A DNA stretch of 39,488 nt from Qipengyuania sp. (GCA_019745075.1 JAIETR010000054.1:1-39488), one strand, 5' to 3'. Shown: positions 1 to 9,018, counted from the stretch's first letter. Program-made: numbers and translations. Notes: generated by a model not told the origin, from the sequence alone.

Positions 1-818
1 TCGTTCCAGAAGGAAATCCGCGGGACCGGCTTCCAGGAAAGGCTGTCCGGGTTCGTCCACGGCTCGCGCCCGCTGTCGTTGGCGCGCCACCAGTCGTACC
101 ACTGCGGCGCGAAGGCCTGCGCGGCGGCCATCGGATCGCGCTCGTAGAGCTTGAGCTGGTCGAGCGCTGCCTGGCCGTGGAGCGCCTTGACGCTCGCCGG
201 ATCGAGCCAGGCGCGCGCCGCGCTGCCGCCCCAGTTCGAATGGATCAGGCCCAGCGGCACGTCCTTGCGGTCGGCGCGCAGCTGCTTGGCCATGAAGTAG
301 CACGCGGCGGAGAACGGCTCGACGGTCGCGGGCGCCGCCGCCGCCCAGGTCAGCGGCCTGGCGAAGGCCTCCCGCGGCACCGGCGCGGTCGCCGTCCGGA
401 CCATCGCCAGGCGGATGCCGTCGTCGGTCGACATGCGCAGCTCGTTCCAGGTGTTGAGCGCGCGCCCGACCGAAAGCTCCATGTTCGACTGGCCCGAGCA
501 CAGCCAGACATCGCCAATCAGGATGTCCTGCCAGCTCGCCGAGCCGGTGGCGTCGGTCAGCGTCAGCGTCTCGCCCGTCTCGCTCGCGGGGCGGGCCGGG
601 AAGGTGAGCGTGAAGCGTCCCTCGACGTCGGCGGTTGCGCTGGCGCTGGCGCCGCCGAGCCTGCCGGTGACGCGGGCCCGGGGCGCGGCTTCGCCGGCGA
701 TAGGGATGGGCTGGCCGCGCTGGAGCACCATGTGCTCGCCGTAGCCCGCGGCGAGTTGAGGGGCGGCGGCGGCGGGGGCCGCGACCATTAGCGCCGCGAG
801 CGCCGCCGGCGCTCTCAC
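1..818 (-). CDS. Exported SGNH-type acetylesterase (sialate O-acetylesterase family), 3' end outside window
   Basis: The 272 visible codons begin with an Ala-rich Sec signal peptide (MRAPAALAALMVAAPAAAA) and contain the family block GDVWLCSGQSNMEL, with the nucleophile Ser at residue 111. A later stretch, GLIHSNWGGSAARAWL, carries the second conserved block. The catalytic His/Asp block lies beyond the window. The family deacetylates sugars. Behind xylose genes, deacetylation of xylan or xylo-oligosaccharides in the periplasm is the likely job, but this is inferred from context. The start is GTG at 818, and its first bases overlap the xylC stop (GTGA), so translation is probably coupled. It is the last visible gene of the xylX operon. 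Confidence 0.85.
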   Translation of the reverse strand, partial: MRAPAALAALMVAAPAAAAPQLAAGYGEHMVLQRGQPIPIAGEAAPRARVTGRLGGASASATADVEGRFTLTFPARPASETGETLTLTDATGSASWQDILIGDVWLCSGQSNMELSVGRALNTWNELRMSTDDGIRLAMVRTATAPVPREAFARPLTWAAAAPATVEPFSAACYFMAKQLRADRKDVPLGLIHSNWGGSAARAWLDPASVKALHGQAALDQLKLYERDPMAAAQAFAPQWYDWWRANDSGREPWTNPDSLSWKPVPRISFWN

Positions 819-1687
819 GACAGCCTCGCCCGTGCCTGAGCGAACCCTTTGACGGGAGCGTCGAAAGCGAACAGGCCGCCGGCCTGCGGGAACTTCGCCA
901 TGTCGGCCGGCTCCATGTTCTTGGTCGCGGTGGTGACAAAAGCGGTGGCCAGGTCGGGCCCGCCGAAGCCCATCTTGGTCACGTCGCGCGCCGGGATGTC
1001 GATCTTGGCGACTAGCTTGCCCTCGGGCGAGAACCGCGCCACGCAGCCGCCGAAATAGAACGCGCTCCAGACATGCCCCTCGGCATCGACCACCGGCCCG
1101 TCGGGGTAGGCCTGGGGGAAATGCTCGGCGGTATCGACGTACAGCCGCGCCTCGCCCACGCCGTCGCGGGTGAGTTCGGCGACATGAATCTTCTGGCCGC
1201 CGGTGTCGGTGAAGTAGACGCGCGTCCCCGCGGCATCGACCGCGGGCCCGTTGGTGATGCCGATGCCGGCGGGCCCGGCGGGGCGGATCGTCCCGCGATC
1301 GAAGACATGGAACCGTCCGGTCGCGCCTTGCTCGCTGTCGTCCATCGATCCGAACCACACCCGGCCCCAGGGATCGGTGCAGGCGTCGTTGAGGCGGTTG
1401 CCCGCCGGCTCGCCCGGCACCGCCATCAGTCTGGTGAAAGCGCCCGCCTCCGGATCGAAGGTGTGGAGCCCGTCCTTGAGCCCGCACAGGAGCAGGCCGC
1501 CCTCGGCCGGGATGGCCCAGCCGATCTGCCCGGGCGCTTCGGCGAAGCTGTTGCTGCCGGTGGCGGGGTCGAGATGCCACAAGCGGTGGCGCTTGATGTC
1601 GACGAACCACACGACCTTGCGCTCGGCGTCCCACAGCACGCCTTCGCCGAGCTTGGCCTCGGCCGCGAGTACCTGCTTCACCGCCAT
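815..1687 (-). CDS. xylC: SMP-30/gluconolactonase family lactonase, probable xylonolactonase
   Basis: This 290-residue protein belongs to the SMP-30/Gluconolactonase/LRE-like family, six-bladed propellers that hydrolyse sugar lactones with a divalent metal. The metal-ligand glutamate is in LGEGVLWDAE (Glu15). RLNDACTDPWGRVWFGSMD and the later FTDTGG segment are family landmarks. There is no signal peptide, so it is cytoplasmic. It would open the D-xylono-lactone made by the upstream dehydrogenase. It starts inside the last codons of xylB (10-base overlap) and ends in a GTGA overlap with the acetylesterase, so the three genes are translated as a tight unit. Symbols follow Caulobacter. Xylonolactonase is inferred from context; other sugar lactones are possible. 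Confidence 0.88.
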   Translation of the reverse strand: MAVKQVLAAEAKLGEGVLWDAERKVVWFVDIKRHRLWHLDPATGSNSFAEAPGQIGWAIPAEGGLLLCGLKDGLHTFDPEAGAFTRLMAVPGEPAGNRLNDACTDPWGRVWFGSMDDSEQGATGRFHVFDRGTIRPAGPAGIGITNGPAVDAAGTRVYFTDTGGQKIHVAELTRDGVGEARLYVDTAEHFPQAYPDGPVVDAEGHVWSAFYFGGCVARFSPEGKLVAKIDIPARDVTKMGFGGPDLATAFVTTATKNMEPADMAKFPQAGGLFAFDAPVKGFAQARARLS

Positions 1688-2442
1688 CCCGCGTCCACCC
1701 AATAGTTGTGCGCCGTGCAGTAGCGCGCGTCGTCGCTGGCCAGGAACAGCGCCATCGCGGCGATGTCGGCGGGCTGGATGCGCCCGCCGAGGCATTGCGC
1801 GGCGACGATCTCGGCCTCGCCCTCGGGCGTGTACCACTGCTGTTGGCGCGGCGTCTGGACATTGCCGGGAATGATCGCGTTGACGCGGATGTTGTCGCGC
1901 CCCAGTTCGCGCGCCAGGCTGCGGGTCAGTCCCTCGATCGCCGCCTTGGCGGTCTGGTAGATCGTCAGATCGGCGAGCCCGAGATGCCAGCTGATCGAGC
2001 CCAGATTGACGATGCTGCCGCCGCCCGCCGCCTGCATCGCCGGGATCACCGCCTTGGCGGCGAAGAACTGGTGCTTGAGATTGACCGCCATGCGCTCGTC
2101 CCAATAGGCGGGGGTGACGTCCGCGATCTTGTGGCGATCGTCGTTGGCGGCATTGTTGATCAGCACGTCGCAGCCGCCCAGCCGGCCGATGATCTTCTCG
2201 ATCTTGGCGCCGTAATCGACCGCATCGGTGATGTCGCAATGGATGAACAGCGGCGCGATCTCGGCATGCGACAGCCGTTCGACCAGCGCCTCGCTCTGGC
2301 CCGAAGCCACATCGACGAAGGCCACTGCGGCGCCCTGGGCGGCGAAGCCCGCGACGATCCCTTCGCCGATGCCCGATCCACCGCCACTGACGATGACCCG
2401 CTTGCCCGCCAGGCTCGGATAGATCGCCGTTTGCGTGTCCAA
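1678..2442 (-). CDS. xylB: D-xylose 1-dehydrogenase (NAD-dependent SDR)
   Basis: This classical short-chain dehydrogenase of 254 residues oxidises D-xylose to xylonolactone, the first step of the Weimberg pathway. The NAD-binding glycine motif is GGGSGIG (residues 20-26). The NNA motif is near 97, the catalytic Ser at about 149, and Tyr162/Lys166 lie in YQTAK. Segments such as NDDRHK.ADVT.AYWDER, GSISWHLGL, GNV.T.RQ..WYTPEGEA and the terminal WVDAGWR match Caulobacter crescentus XylB closely from memory. I place the start at TTG 2442: no ATG is available at the family N-terminus, and GGAGGGG lies nine bases upstream. Note that xylB here is the Caulobacter dehydrogenase, not xylulokinase. Confidence 0.92.
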   Translation of the reverse strand: MDTQTAIYPSLAGKRVIVSGGGSGIGEGIVAGFAAQGAAVAFVDVASGQSEALVERLSHAEIAPLFIHCDITDAVDYGAKIEKIIGRLGGCDVLINNAANDDRHKIADVTPAYWDERMAVNLKHQFFAAKAVIPAMQAAGGGSIVNLGSISWHLGLADLTIYQTAKAAIEGLTRSLARELGRDNIRVNAIIPGNVQTPRQQQWYTPEGEAEIVAAQCLGGRIQPADIAAMALFLASDDARYCTAHNYWVDAGWR

Positions 2443-2468
2443 GCTCGAAATCCCCTCCGCCACCTGGC

Positions 2469-3908
2469 CTAATCTCCCGTGTAAACCGTCTTGATCTGGG
2501 TGTAGAATTCGACCGCCGCGAAGCCCTGCTCGCGCGGGCCATAGCTCGAGGAGCGCGTGCCGCCGAAAGGCACGTGGTAATCGACCCCGGCGGTGGGCAG
2601 ATTGACCATCGCCATGCCGGCGCGGATGCGCTTCCGGAAATCGCGGATCCTGGCGGCATCGTTCGAGACGAGGCCGGCGGAGAGGCCAAAATCGCCGCGG
2701 TTGGCGATGGCGAGCGCTTCCTCGTAATCCTTCGCGCGCACGGTCGAGACGACGGGGCCGAAGACCTCCTCGTTGTTGATCCGCATCCCGGGCGCGGTGT
2801 CGGCGACGATCGCGGGGCTCATGTAGAAGCCTGGGGTGTCGAGGTTGAGCCGGTCGCCGCCCGCCGCCAGCCGCCCGCCTTCGCCCGTGGCGATGCCGAT
2901 GTATTCGAGGTTCTGCTCGAACTGGCTTTCGCTCGAGGCGGGGCCGATCTGCGTGCCCTCGGCCAGCGCGCCGCCCACCTTGAGGGCTTTCGCGCGCTCG
3001 GTCAGCCTGGCGACGAATTCGTCGTGAACCGCGTCCTCGACGATCACCCGGCTGGAGGCGGTGCAACGCTGGCCGGTCTGGAAGAAGCCGCCGTCGGCCG
3101 CGATCGCCGCCGCCTTGTCGAGATCGGCGTCCCTCAGCACCACCAGCGGGTTCTTGCCGCCCATCTCCATCTGGACGCGCTTGCCGCTCTTCATCGCCGC
3201 CGCGCCGACCTGGAAACCGACCGTCTGCGAGCCGGTGAAGCTGATCGCGTGGACATCGGGATGATCGACCAGCGCGCGGCCCACGCCGCCGCGGCCCAGC
3301 ACCAGGTTGAACACCCCCGCGGGGAAGCCGGCCTCGTCGACGATCTCCGCCAGGGCATGCGCCATCGCCGGGGTGATGTTGGCGGGCTTGAGGACGACGG
3401 TGTTGCCGAAGGCCAGCGCCGGCGCGGCCTTCCAGGCGGGAATCGCGATCGGGAAATTCCACGGCGTGATCAGCCCGACCACCCCGAGCGGCTCGCGATA
3501 GGTCGCGACATCGAGGCCTGGCCGCGTCGATTCGAGCGTGTAGCCGTGCCGCCGCAGCGCCTCGGCCCCGAAATAGCGGAAGATGCGCGCCGCGCGCAGC
3601 GTCTCGCCCACGCCCTCGGCGCGGGTCTTGCCTTCCTCGCGCGCGAGCAGCTCGCCGATTTCGGCCGAGCGCGCGAACAGCGCGACTGCGACCTTCTCGA
3701 GCAAATCGGCGCGAACTTCGGGCGAGGCGGCGGCCCAGGGACCTTGCGCCTCGCTGGCGGCGGCGACCGCGGAGCCGACTTCCGCTTCGCCGCCGTCGGG
3801 AAAGCGGGCGACCACGTCATTGGTATCGGAGGGGTTGGTGCTTTCGAGCGCGTCCGAGGCGCCGGTGAACCGGCCGCCGATATAGTGAGCGAGTGTGCGG
3901 GTGGTCAT
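2469..3908 (-). CDS. xylA: Alpha-ketoglutarate semialdehyde dehydrogenase
   Basis: This is an aldehyde dehydrogenase superfamily protein of full family length (479 residues). It has the NAD-site segment GLITPWNFP (145-153), general base Glu248 in MEMGGKNP and catalytic Cys282 in GQRCTASS. The C-terminal part ([22 protein letters not shown]) matches Caulobacter XylA from memory. It oxidises 2-oxoglutarate semialdehyde to 2-oxoglutarate, the last Weimberg step, feeding the TCA cycle. It sits eight bases behind xylX with an AGGAG overlapping the xylX stop codon, and 26 bases ahead of xylB. The symbol follows Caulobacter usage and is not xylose isomerase. Confidence 0.92.
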   Translation of the reverse strand: MTTRTLAHYIGGRFTGASDALESTNPSDTNDVVARFPDGGEAEVGSAVAAASEAQGPWAAASPEVRADLLEKVAVALFARSAEIGELLAREEGKTRAEGVGETLRAARIFRYFGAEALRRHGYTLESTRPGLDVATYREPLGVVGLITPWNFPIAIPAWKAAPALAFGNTVVLKPANITPAMAHALAEIVDEAGFPAGVFNLVLGRGGVGRALVDHPDVHAISFTGSQTVGFQVGAAAMKSGKRVQMEMGGKNPLVVLRDADLDKAAAIAADGGFFQTGQRCTASSRVIVEDAVHDEFVARLTERAKALKVGGALAEGTQIGPASSESQFEQNLEYIGIATGEGGRLAAGGDRLNLDTPGFYMSPAIVADTAPGMRINNEEVFGPVVSTVRAKDYEEALAIANRGDFGLSAGLVSNDAARIRDFRKRIRAGMAMVNLPTAGVDYHVPFGGTRSSSYGPREQGFAAVEFYTQIKTVYTGD

Positions 3909-3916
3909 GGGAACTC

Positions 3917-5044
3917 CTAGATGCGGTCGATGAGGCCGCGCTGGGCCAGATTGCGGACGAAGTCGCCGATCCCCATGGACCAGGCCGGCGCATCGCGCGA
4001 GGTGGTGACGGTGTTGGTGAGCGTGCCGATGCGCTCGGAGCGAATGGTGACGCGGTCGCCGACCTTGTGGGTGAAGCCCGCGCCGGGCGTGTCGCGGTCC
4101 TGCGTCGGCGCGAACAGCGTGCCGCAGAACAGCACGAAGCCGTCGGGATAGTGATGCTCGGAGAGGCACTGGCGCACCAGCTCTTGCGGATCGCGGCTGA
4201 TCTCGGCCATGCGGTTGGCGCCTTCGAGCCGGTAGCCTTCAGGCCCCTCGATCAGCAGTTCAACCTCGGCTTCACGCACATGATCGAGCGTGAAGCCGTC
4301 GTCGAAGAGCCGGATGAAGGGGCCGATCGCGCAGCTCGCGGTGTTGTCCTTGGCCTTGGACAGCAGCAGCGCCGAGCGGCCTTCGAAATCGCGCAGATTG
4401 ACGTCGTTGCCGAGCGCCGCGCCGACAATCTCGCCTCGCGGGTCGCAAGCCAGCACCACCTCGGGCTCGGGGTTGTTCCAGTCCGAATCGGAGCGCACGC
4501 CGATCTCCGCCCCGGCGCCGACGGCGGACAGCACCGGCGACTTGGAGAAGATCTCCGCATCGGGTCCGATCGCGACCTCGAGATATTGCGACCACATCCC
4601 GGCCTCGATCAGCGCGGCCTTGAGATCGGCGGCCTCGGGCGTGCCGGGGACCACCGCGCGGATCCCGGCGCCGATCTTGTCCTCGAGCTGGGCGCGGATG
4701 GTGGCGGCGCGGCTGGCGTCGCCGCGCGCGCGCTCCTCGATGACGCGTTCGATGGCGGAGAGCGCGAAGGTCACCCCCGCCGCCTTGATGCACTGCAGAT
4801 CGACGGGCGAGAGCAGCGACCAGCCGGACGGCAAGCCATCGGCGACCGCGCCGAGCCGCTCGCCGCCTCCGAACGACCTGCGGGCGATGGCCCCGGACAC
4901 TGTCGCCACTTCGCGCGTCAGATCGAAAATCGCGCCTTCGCGCAGCGCGATCACGCAGGGGCCCGCGGGCGACATGGCCCGGCCCAGAAATCGTCCCGCC
5001 GCGTGATCGGCCGGCAGCATATCGGCAATGGAAACGGCGGTCAT
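3917..5044 (-). CDS. xylX: 2-keto-3-deoxy-D-xylonate dehydratase (FAH family)
   Basis: This 375-residue protein has a C-terminal fumarylacetoacetate-hydrolase-like domain. Metal-site segments are visible as NNPEPEVVL and LGNDVNLRDFEGRSALLL, followed by KAKDNTASCAIGPF and QDRDTPGAGFTHKVGDRV. These match Caulobacter XylX, which dehydrates 2-keto-3-deoxyxylonate to 2-oxoglutarate semialdehyde. It is the first gene of the minus-strand operon. The ATG at 5044 is preceded by GGGAGAG about 13 bases upstream. A longer in-frame extension to 5131 would read through the operator and the divergent promoter, so I rejected it. The LacI-type palindrome at 5065-5078 lies just upstream. Confidence 0.9.
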   Translation of the reverse strand: MTAVSIADMLPADHAAGRFLGRAMSPAGPCVIALREGAIFDLTREVATVSGAIARRSFGGGERLGAVADGLPSGWSLLSPVDLQCIKAAGVTFALSAIERVIEERARGDASRAATIRAQLEDKIGAGIRAVVPGTPEAADLKAALIEAGMWSQYLEVAIGPDAEIFSKSPVLSAVGAGAEIGVRSDSDWNNPEPEVVLACDPRGEIVGAALGNDVNLRDFEGRSALLLSKAKDNTASCAIGPFIRLFDDGFTLDHVREAEVELLIEGPEGYRLEGANRMAEISRDPQELVRQCLSEHHYPDGFVLFCGTLFAPTQDRDTPGAGFTHKVGDRVTIRSERIGTLTNTVTTSRDAPAWSMGIGDFVRNLAQRGLIDRI

Positions 5045-5064
5045 CCCGGTCTTGATCTCTCCCG

Positions 5065-5078
5065 TGATAGCGCTACCA
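5065..5078. promoter_or_regulatory. LacI-type operator 1, between xylX and the GH43 gene
   Basis: The sequence TGATAGCGCTACCA is an imperfect palindrome around the perfect core TAGCGCTA (5068-5075). It lies about 20 bases upstream of the xylX start and about 50 upstream of the GH43 start, so one repressor dimer could control both directions. Very similar palindromes lie at 9036-9049 and 11686-11701. The layout resembles operators of the LacI-family xylose repressor of Caulobacter; assignment to such a regulator is inference. Confidence 0.7.
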
Positions 5079-5130
5079 TACGAGCCGCACCGGGGCCTAG
5101 CAAGGGCCAATGGCGGGGAGAGCGATTGCA

Positions 5131-6780
5131 ATGAAACACAGGGCCGTCCTGGTCGCGCTGGCCGCCGCGCTTGCCGCTCCGCTGGCGGCGGCGCCCGCCG
5201 CGCGCTTCGATTACGTCAGCTATCGGGCGCTCGACCAGGCGCCCGAGACTCCTCCGGGGAGTTATCGGAACCCGGTGCTGCCCGGGTTCCAACCCGATCC
5301 CTCGATCGTGAAGGTCGGCAAGGACTTCTACCTCGTCACCTCCACCTTCAGCTGGTTTCCCGGCCTGCCGATCTACCACAGCACCGATCTCGTGAACTGG
5401 CAACTGGTCAGCCACGCCATCGACCGGGCCGGGCAGGTCGATTTCTCGGGCCTTGGCACCAACCGAGGTCTGTTCGCCCCCGCGATCGAACACCACGCGG
5501 GCAAGTTCTGGATCGTCAACACCTGCATCGAATGCGGCGGCAATTACGTCGTGACCGCCGACAAGGCCGAGGGGCCGTGGAGCGATCCGGTGTGGCTCGA
5601 CTTCGGCGGAATCGATCCCTCGCTGGTGTTCGGCGAGGATGGCCGGGCCTGGATCGCCTATAACGACGCGCCGCCCGGCGAGCCGCAATACGACGGCCAC
5701 CGGGCGATCTGGCTGCAGGAGTTCGACCCCGTTGCAATGCGGATGCGGCCCGGGCGCACGCTGCTTGTAAACGGCGGGCTGGATCTGGCGGACAAGCCGG
5801 TGTGGGCCGAAGGGCCGCATATCTACAAGCTGGGCGAGTGGCATTACCTGATGGCCGCGGAAGGCGGCACCGCGGACCGGCACTCGCAGACGATATACCG
5901 CTCGCGCAGCGTCGAGGGCCCCTACGAGGCGGGGCCGGTCAACCCGATCCTCTCCCAGCGCGACCTGCCCGCCGGGCGCCCCGACCGCGTCGAGGCCACG
6001 GGCCACGCCGACATGGTGCAACTCGACGACGGGAACTGGTGGGGCGTGTTCCTGGCCACGCGGCCCTTCGCCGGGCAATCGACGCTGCTGGGGCGTGAGA
6101 CCTTCCTGTTGCCGGTGCGCTGGGTGGACGGCTGGCCGCGCTTTCTCGATCCGGGCGAGGCGGTTCCGGCGGTGGTACGCCGACCCGCGCTGCTCGCATC
6201 CCCGGCTACGGATTGGCGGGCCTGGCGCGACGATTTCACCGCGCCGCTGTCGGGTGAATGGATCGGGCTCAGGACTCCCGGGCCGCGCCAGCAGGTGGCG
6301 CTCGACCGGGCGGCGGGCACGCTCACCCTGCTGCCGGGCGCCGACGGGGCGGGCGGGCTCGGCAAGCCGGCCTTCCTGGGCCGCCGCCTGCGCCACCATG
6401 CCGCCGAATACACCACAAGGCTCGCCTTCAGGCCCGAGCGCGAAGGCGATTTCGCCGGGCTGCTCGCCTTCATGGACGAGAGCCATTTCGTCACCCTCGG
6501 CCTTGAAGGCGCCGATGTGGTCCTCCGCCGCCGCGCGCAGCCGGGCGAGCCCGAGCGGGGTGTCGAGGTCGCGCGAATCCCGCGCCCGGAGGCAGGCGAG
6601 GTCGAGCTGCGGCTGGAGCTGCGCGGCGGCAGCGCCCGCGCCTTCGCGCGGCCGGTCCGAAGCCCGCCTTGGCTCCCGGTGGGCGGAGCATTCGACGTGG
6701 AGCCGCTTGCCTCGGTCCACGCCGGGCTGTTCACCGGCCTGGTGGTCGGCCCCTATGCGGTCAGCGGGGGCTCAGAATGA
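5131..6780 (+). CDS. Exported GH43 beta-xylosidase/arabinosidase with C-terminal beta-sandwich domain
   Basis: This 549-residue glycoside hydrolase has a Sec signal peptide (MKHRAVLVALAAALAAPLAAA). The GH43 five-bladed propeller spans about residues 45-340. The catalytic base is Asp56 in GFQPDPSIV, the pKa-modulating Asp162 is in GGIDPSLVF, and the general acid Glu227 is in WAEGPHIYK. Residues 360-549 form a concanavalin-like domain typical of GH43 xylosidases. It should release xylose (or arabinose) from xylo-oligosaccharides in the periplasm. I place the start at ATG 5131, ten bases after GGGGAG; the ATG at 5110 would lack both a ribosome site and a proper signal peptide. It is divergent from xylX and shares operator 1. 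Confidence 0.9.
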   Translation: MKHRAVLVALAAALAAPLAAAPAARFDYVSYRALDQAPETPPGSYRNPVLPGFQPDPSIVKVGKDFYLVTSTFSWFPGLPIYHSTDLVNWQLVSHAIDRAGQVDFSGLGTNRGLFAPAIEHHAGKFWIVNTCIECGGNYVVTADKAEGPWSDPVWLDFGGIDPSLVFGEDGRAWIAYNDAPPGEPQYDGHRAIWLQEFDPVAMRMRPGRTLLVNGGLDLADKPVWAEGPHIYKLGEWHYLMAAEGGTADRHSQTIYRSRSVEGPYEAGPVNPILSQRDLPAGRPDRVEATGHADMVQLDDGNWWGVFLATRPFAGQSTLLGRETFLLPVRWVDGWPRFLDPGEAVPAVVRRPALLASPATDWRAWRDDFTAPLSGEWIGLRTPGPRQQVALDRAAGTLTLLPGADGAGGLGKPAFLGRRLRHHAAEYTTRLAFRPEREGDFAGLLAFMDESHFVTLGLEGADVVLRRRAQPGEPERGVEVARIPRPEAGEVELRLELRGGSARAFARPVRSPPWLPVGGAFDVEPLASVHAGLFTGLVVGPYAVSGGSE

Positions 6781-6806
6781 TCGCCGCCGTGTCGCGGGGG
6801 GCCAGT

Positions 6807-6947
6807 GATCGCGCGGATTTCCGGCTTCATCCCCGGCACATCGGTCCCGATGATGAGCGGCGCGGCGAGCATCGCCCACATCGCGAAATGCGAGCGGTTC
6901 TCCGCCAGCGTGGGCAGATCGCCGACCTCGAGCAGAGGCCGGGCATC
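6807..6947 (-). pseudogene. Fragment of a GH27 alpha-galactosidase
   Basis: Read on the minus strand from 6947, 47 codons give a protein segment containing LLEVGDLPTLAENRSHF, then MWAMLAAPLIIGTDV, ending at PEIRAI. This is the conserved late part of GH27 catalytic domains (DMLEVGN..LT..E.RSHF.MWALLAAPLI.G.D). There is no start codon context. The frame is blocked by a stop just upstream, inside the GH5 3' end, and similarity ends after IRAI. It is a remnant, out of frame with GH5 and overlapping its stop by two bases. It marks a deletion or rearrangement between the converging GH43 and GH5 genes. Confidence 0.75.
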
Positions 6948-9018
6948 ACGGCAGCTTCAGCACGTAGACGGGCCCGATATCGACCGCCTGCACGGCGCCG
7001 GCGAAATGCAGCGCGACGCTGGCGGTGCCGGGCGCGAAGCCCTGCGTGGCCGTGGTGCGGATGCGGATCAGCTGCCAGTTGGGCCCGACCGCGAAGCTGT
7101 TGTTGGCGAAGCCGTCATAGGGCGGGGTGTTGCTCTGGATGCGCACTCCGACCTTCGCCTTGCCGTCGGGGGTGGCGGCGCTTTCGGTGCGCGCCGCGAT
7201 CGCGACCAGCAGCTTGTCGCCGGTCTGGATGGCCTGGGCGATCGGGATGGCGGTGCCCAGGTCCCAGGGGTTCGCGCCGACGACGGCGGTGGTGAAGCGG
7301 GTTGCCTTGCCGAGCCAGATTCTGGGATCGTCGCGGTTCTGCCAGATCCCGCCCGCGCCCGAGCTGCCCCAGGCGCGTTCGCCCGGACGGTTGAGCAACA
7401 CGCCCTGGCCCTGGAGTGGCGGCGGCAGCTCGGGTTCGGGCGCGGCGGCCACGGCGGCGGCCTTCTGGATGGAGGGGGCGCCTTCGATCGCGATGGTCTG
7501 GCCGATCTCCACCTCCTGCGCCGCGCCGCCGAACTGCAGCGAGATGGTGGCGACCTCCTTGGCGATCGCGCGACCGGCGACGCCGCTGACCTCGTACCAC
7601 TGCCACTCCGGCCCGATCGCGAGCGTGGTGTCGGCGAAACCATAGTAAGGCGCCGCGTTCTGCTGGACGCGCGCGCCGATCACGCCCTTGCCATCCGGCG
7701 TCTTCGCGCTGAGCGCGCGGGCGTAGAAGCCCACGGTCACGGTTTGCCCCGCGGCGATGCCGGCCGTGAGCGGCACCAGCGTCTGTGCCTCCCAGGCATT
7801 GGCGAGCTTGCCCGGCACCGTGTAGCGCCGCGCCGCGCCGCCGCCGGGAATCGCGCTATCCCGCACCGGCTTGACCTTGAGCGAGGCGCCCTGCGAGGCC
7901 CAATCGATCCGCGTCGGATCGTTGATCAGCGTGCCGGGTAGCTGTTTCTCGAGATCGGCCAGCACGCCGCTCGCGGCAGGCGAAGCGGCCGCGGCGGGCG
8001 CGGGCGCGTCGTCGGCGAGGCCGAGCGCGCCGCGCAGGCCCGGGATCCACTTGCCGCTCGCCTTGTCCCAGAAGGGAAAAGTGTTCTTGTAGGCCCACTG
8101 GCACACCGGTATTCCGGCCGGGACGAAGGCGTCGCGGATCGCCTTGGTATAAGCCACGCGCTGCGCCAGCGGGATGTACTTTTCGTAAGCCCCGCTCTCT
8201 CCCATGAACGGCATCAGCCCGGTGCGCGCGGCATAGGCCTTGACCTTGGCCACATCCGCTTCGAGTTGGCGGGCATCGACTTGGGTTCCGAACAGGCGGC
8301 CGGGGGGCGGGATGTTCGGAGCGACCCAGCTCGCGCCCTGATGGGTGAAGTCGAACGGGTCGTAATAGTGGAAGGTCGGGTAGACGTTCGGGTCGTTGGG
8401 AAGGCTGAGCGTCTCGAGCGACGCGAGGCCGCTCCACTTCTGCCCACCGATGATCACGGGACGGGTGGGGTTGCTCTTGCGCACCGCCGCCAGCGCCGGA
8501 TCGAGCACCTGGCGCAGGTTGCTGTCGTCGAACTTGTCGTGCGGCTCGTTCTCGAGCTCGAACCACAGCCGGTCGGCGGGATAGTCCTTGAAGCGCGGCG
8601 CGATCTGCGCCCACGCGGCGGTGTGCCAGGGCTGCACGGCCAGGGGATCCTTGTGGATCGGCTGGAAGTGGTGGCTGTTGAGGATCACCTTGAGCCCGGC
8701 GGCGAGCGCCATGTCGATGGTCGCCTGAACCTGGTTCAGCCAGGCGAGCTCGACCGTGTAGGGCGCCGTGCCTTGCGAGCGGTCGTCCCAGCGCACGGGC
8801 AGCCGCACGGTGTCGAAGCCGGCGGCGCGAATCCGCTGGAAATCCGCCGCGGTGACCGCCCCGTCGCCCGGCTCGTCCGCCTTGGGCACCTCGAGCGTGT
8901 TGCCGATGTTGATGCACGGCCCGATGGGCAGCCCGCGCGGCTCGGCGGCCTGCGCGCCAAGCTGTGCCATCGACGAAACGGCCACGCCCGCGGCGAGCCA
9001 AGCCTTCCAACTGCTCAT
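6946..9018 (-). CDS. Exported GH5 glycanase with two tandem C-terminal carbohydrate-binding-like modules
   Basis: This 690-residue protein has a signal peptide ending near GAQAA (residues 21-25). Its GH5 TIM-barrel (about 30-345) has acid/base Glu158 in FELENEP and nucleophile Glu274 in FMGESGAY, plus RLPVRW and NSHHFQP near 72-118. Residues 350-690 hold two repeated units: compare TPDGKGVIGARVQQNAAPYYG with TPDGKAKVGVRIQSNTPPYDG. They look like beta-sandwich binding modules. An endo-beta-1,4-glycanase of the cellulase type is likely; cellulose, glucomannan or xylan cannot be told apart. The ATG at 9018 follows GGGAGAAAAG. It lies downstream of the GH3 gene on the same strand but has its own operator at 9036-9049. 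Confidence 0.87.
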   Translation of the reverse strand: MSSWKAWLAAGVAVSSMAQLGAQAAEPRGLPIGPCINIGNTLEVPKADEPGDGAVTAADFQRIRAAGFDTVRLPVRWDDRSQGTAPYTVELAWLNQVQATIDMALAAGLKVILNSHHFQPIHKDPLAVQPWHTAAWAQIAPRFKDYPADRLWFELENEPHDKFDDSNLRQVLDPALAAVRKSNPTRPVIIGGQKWSGLASLETLSLPNDPNVYPTFHYYDPFDFTHQGASWVAPNIPPPGRLFGTQVDARQLEADVAKVKAYAARTGLMPFMGESGAYEKYIPLAQRVAYTKAIRDAFVPAGIPVCQWAYKNTFPFWDKASGKWIPGLRGALGLADDAPAPAAAASPAASGVLADLEKQLPGTLINDPTRIDWASQGASLKVKPVRDSAIPGGGAARRYTVPGKLANAWEAQTLVPLTAGIAAGQTVTVGFYARALSAKTPDGKGVIGARVQQNAAPYYGFADTTLAIGPEWQWYEVSGVAGRAIAKEVATISLQFGGAAQEVEIGQTIAIEGAPSIQKAAAVAAAPEPELPPPLQGQGVLLNRPGERAWGSSGAGGIWQNRDDPRIWLGKATRFTTAVVGANPWDLGTAIPIAQAIQTGDKLLVAIAARTESAATPDGKAKVGVRIQSNTPPYDGFANNSFAVGPNWQLIRIRTTATQGFAPGTASVALHFAGAVQAVDIGPVYVLKLP

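Noticed and set aside
5110..5130. Upstream ATG for the GH43 gene
   Set aside because: It would add seven residues before the signal peptide and lacks a Shine-Dalgarno; ATG 5131 has GGGGAG at a normal distance.
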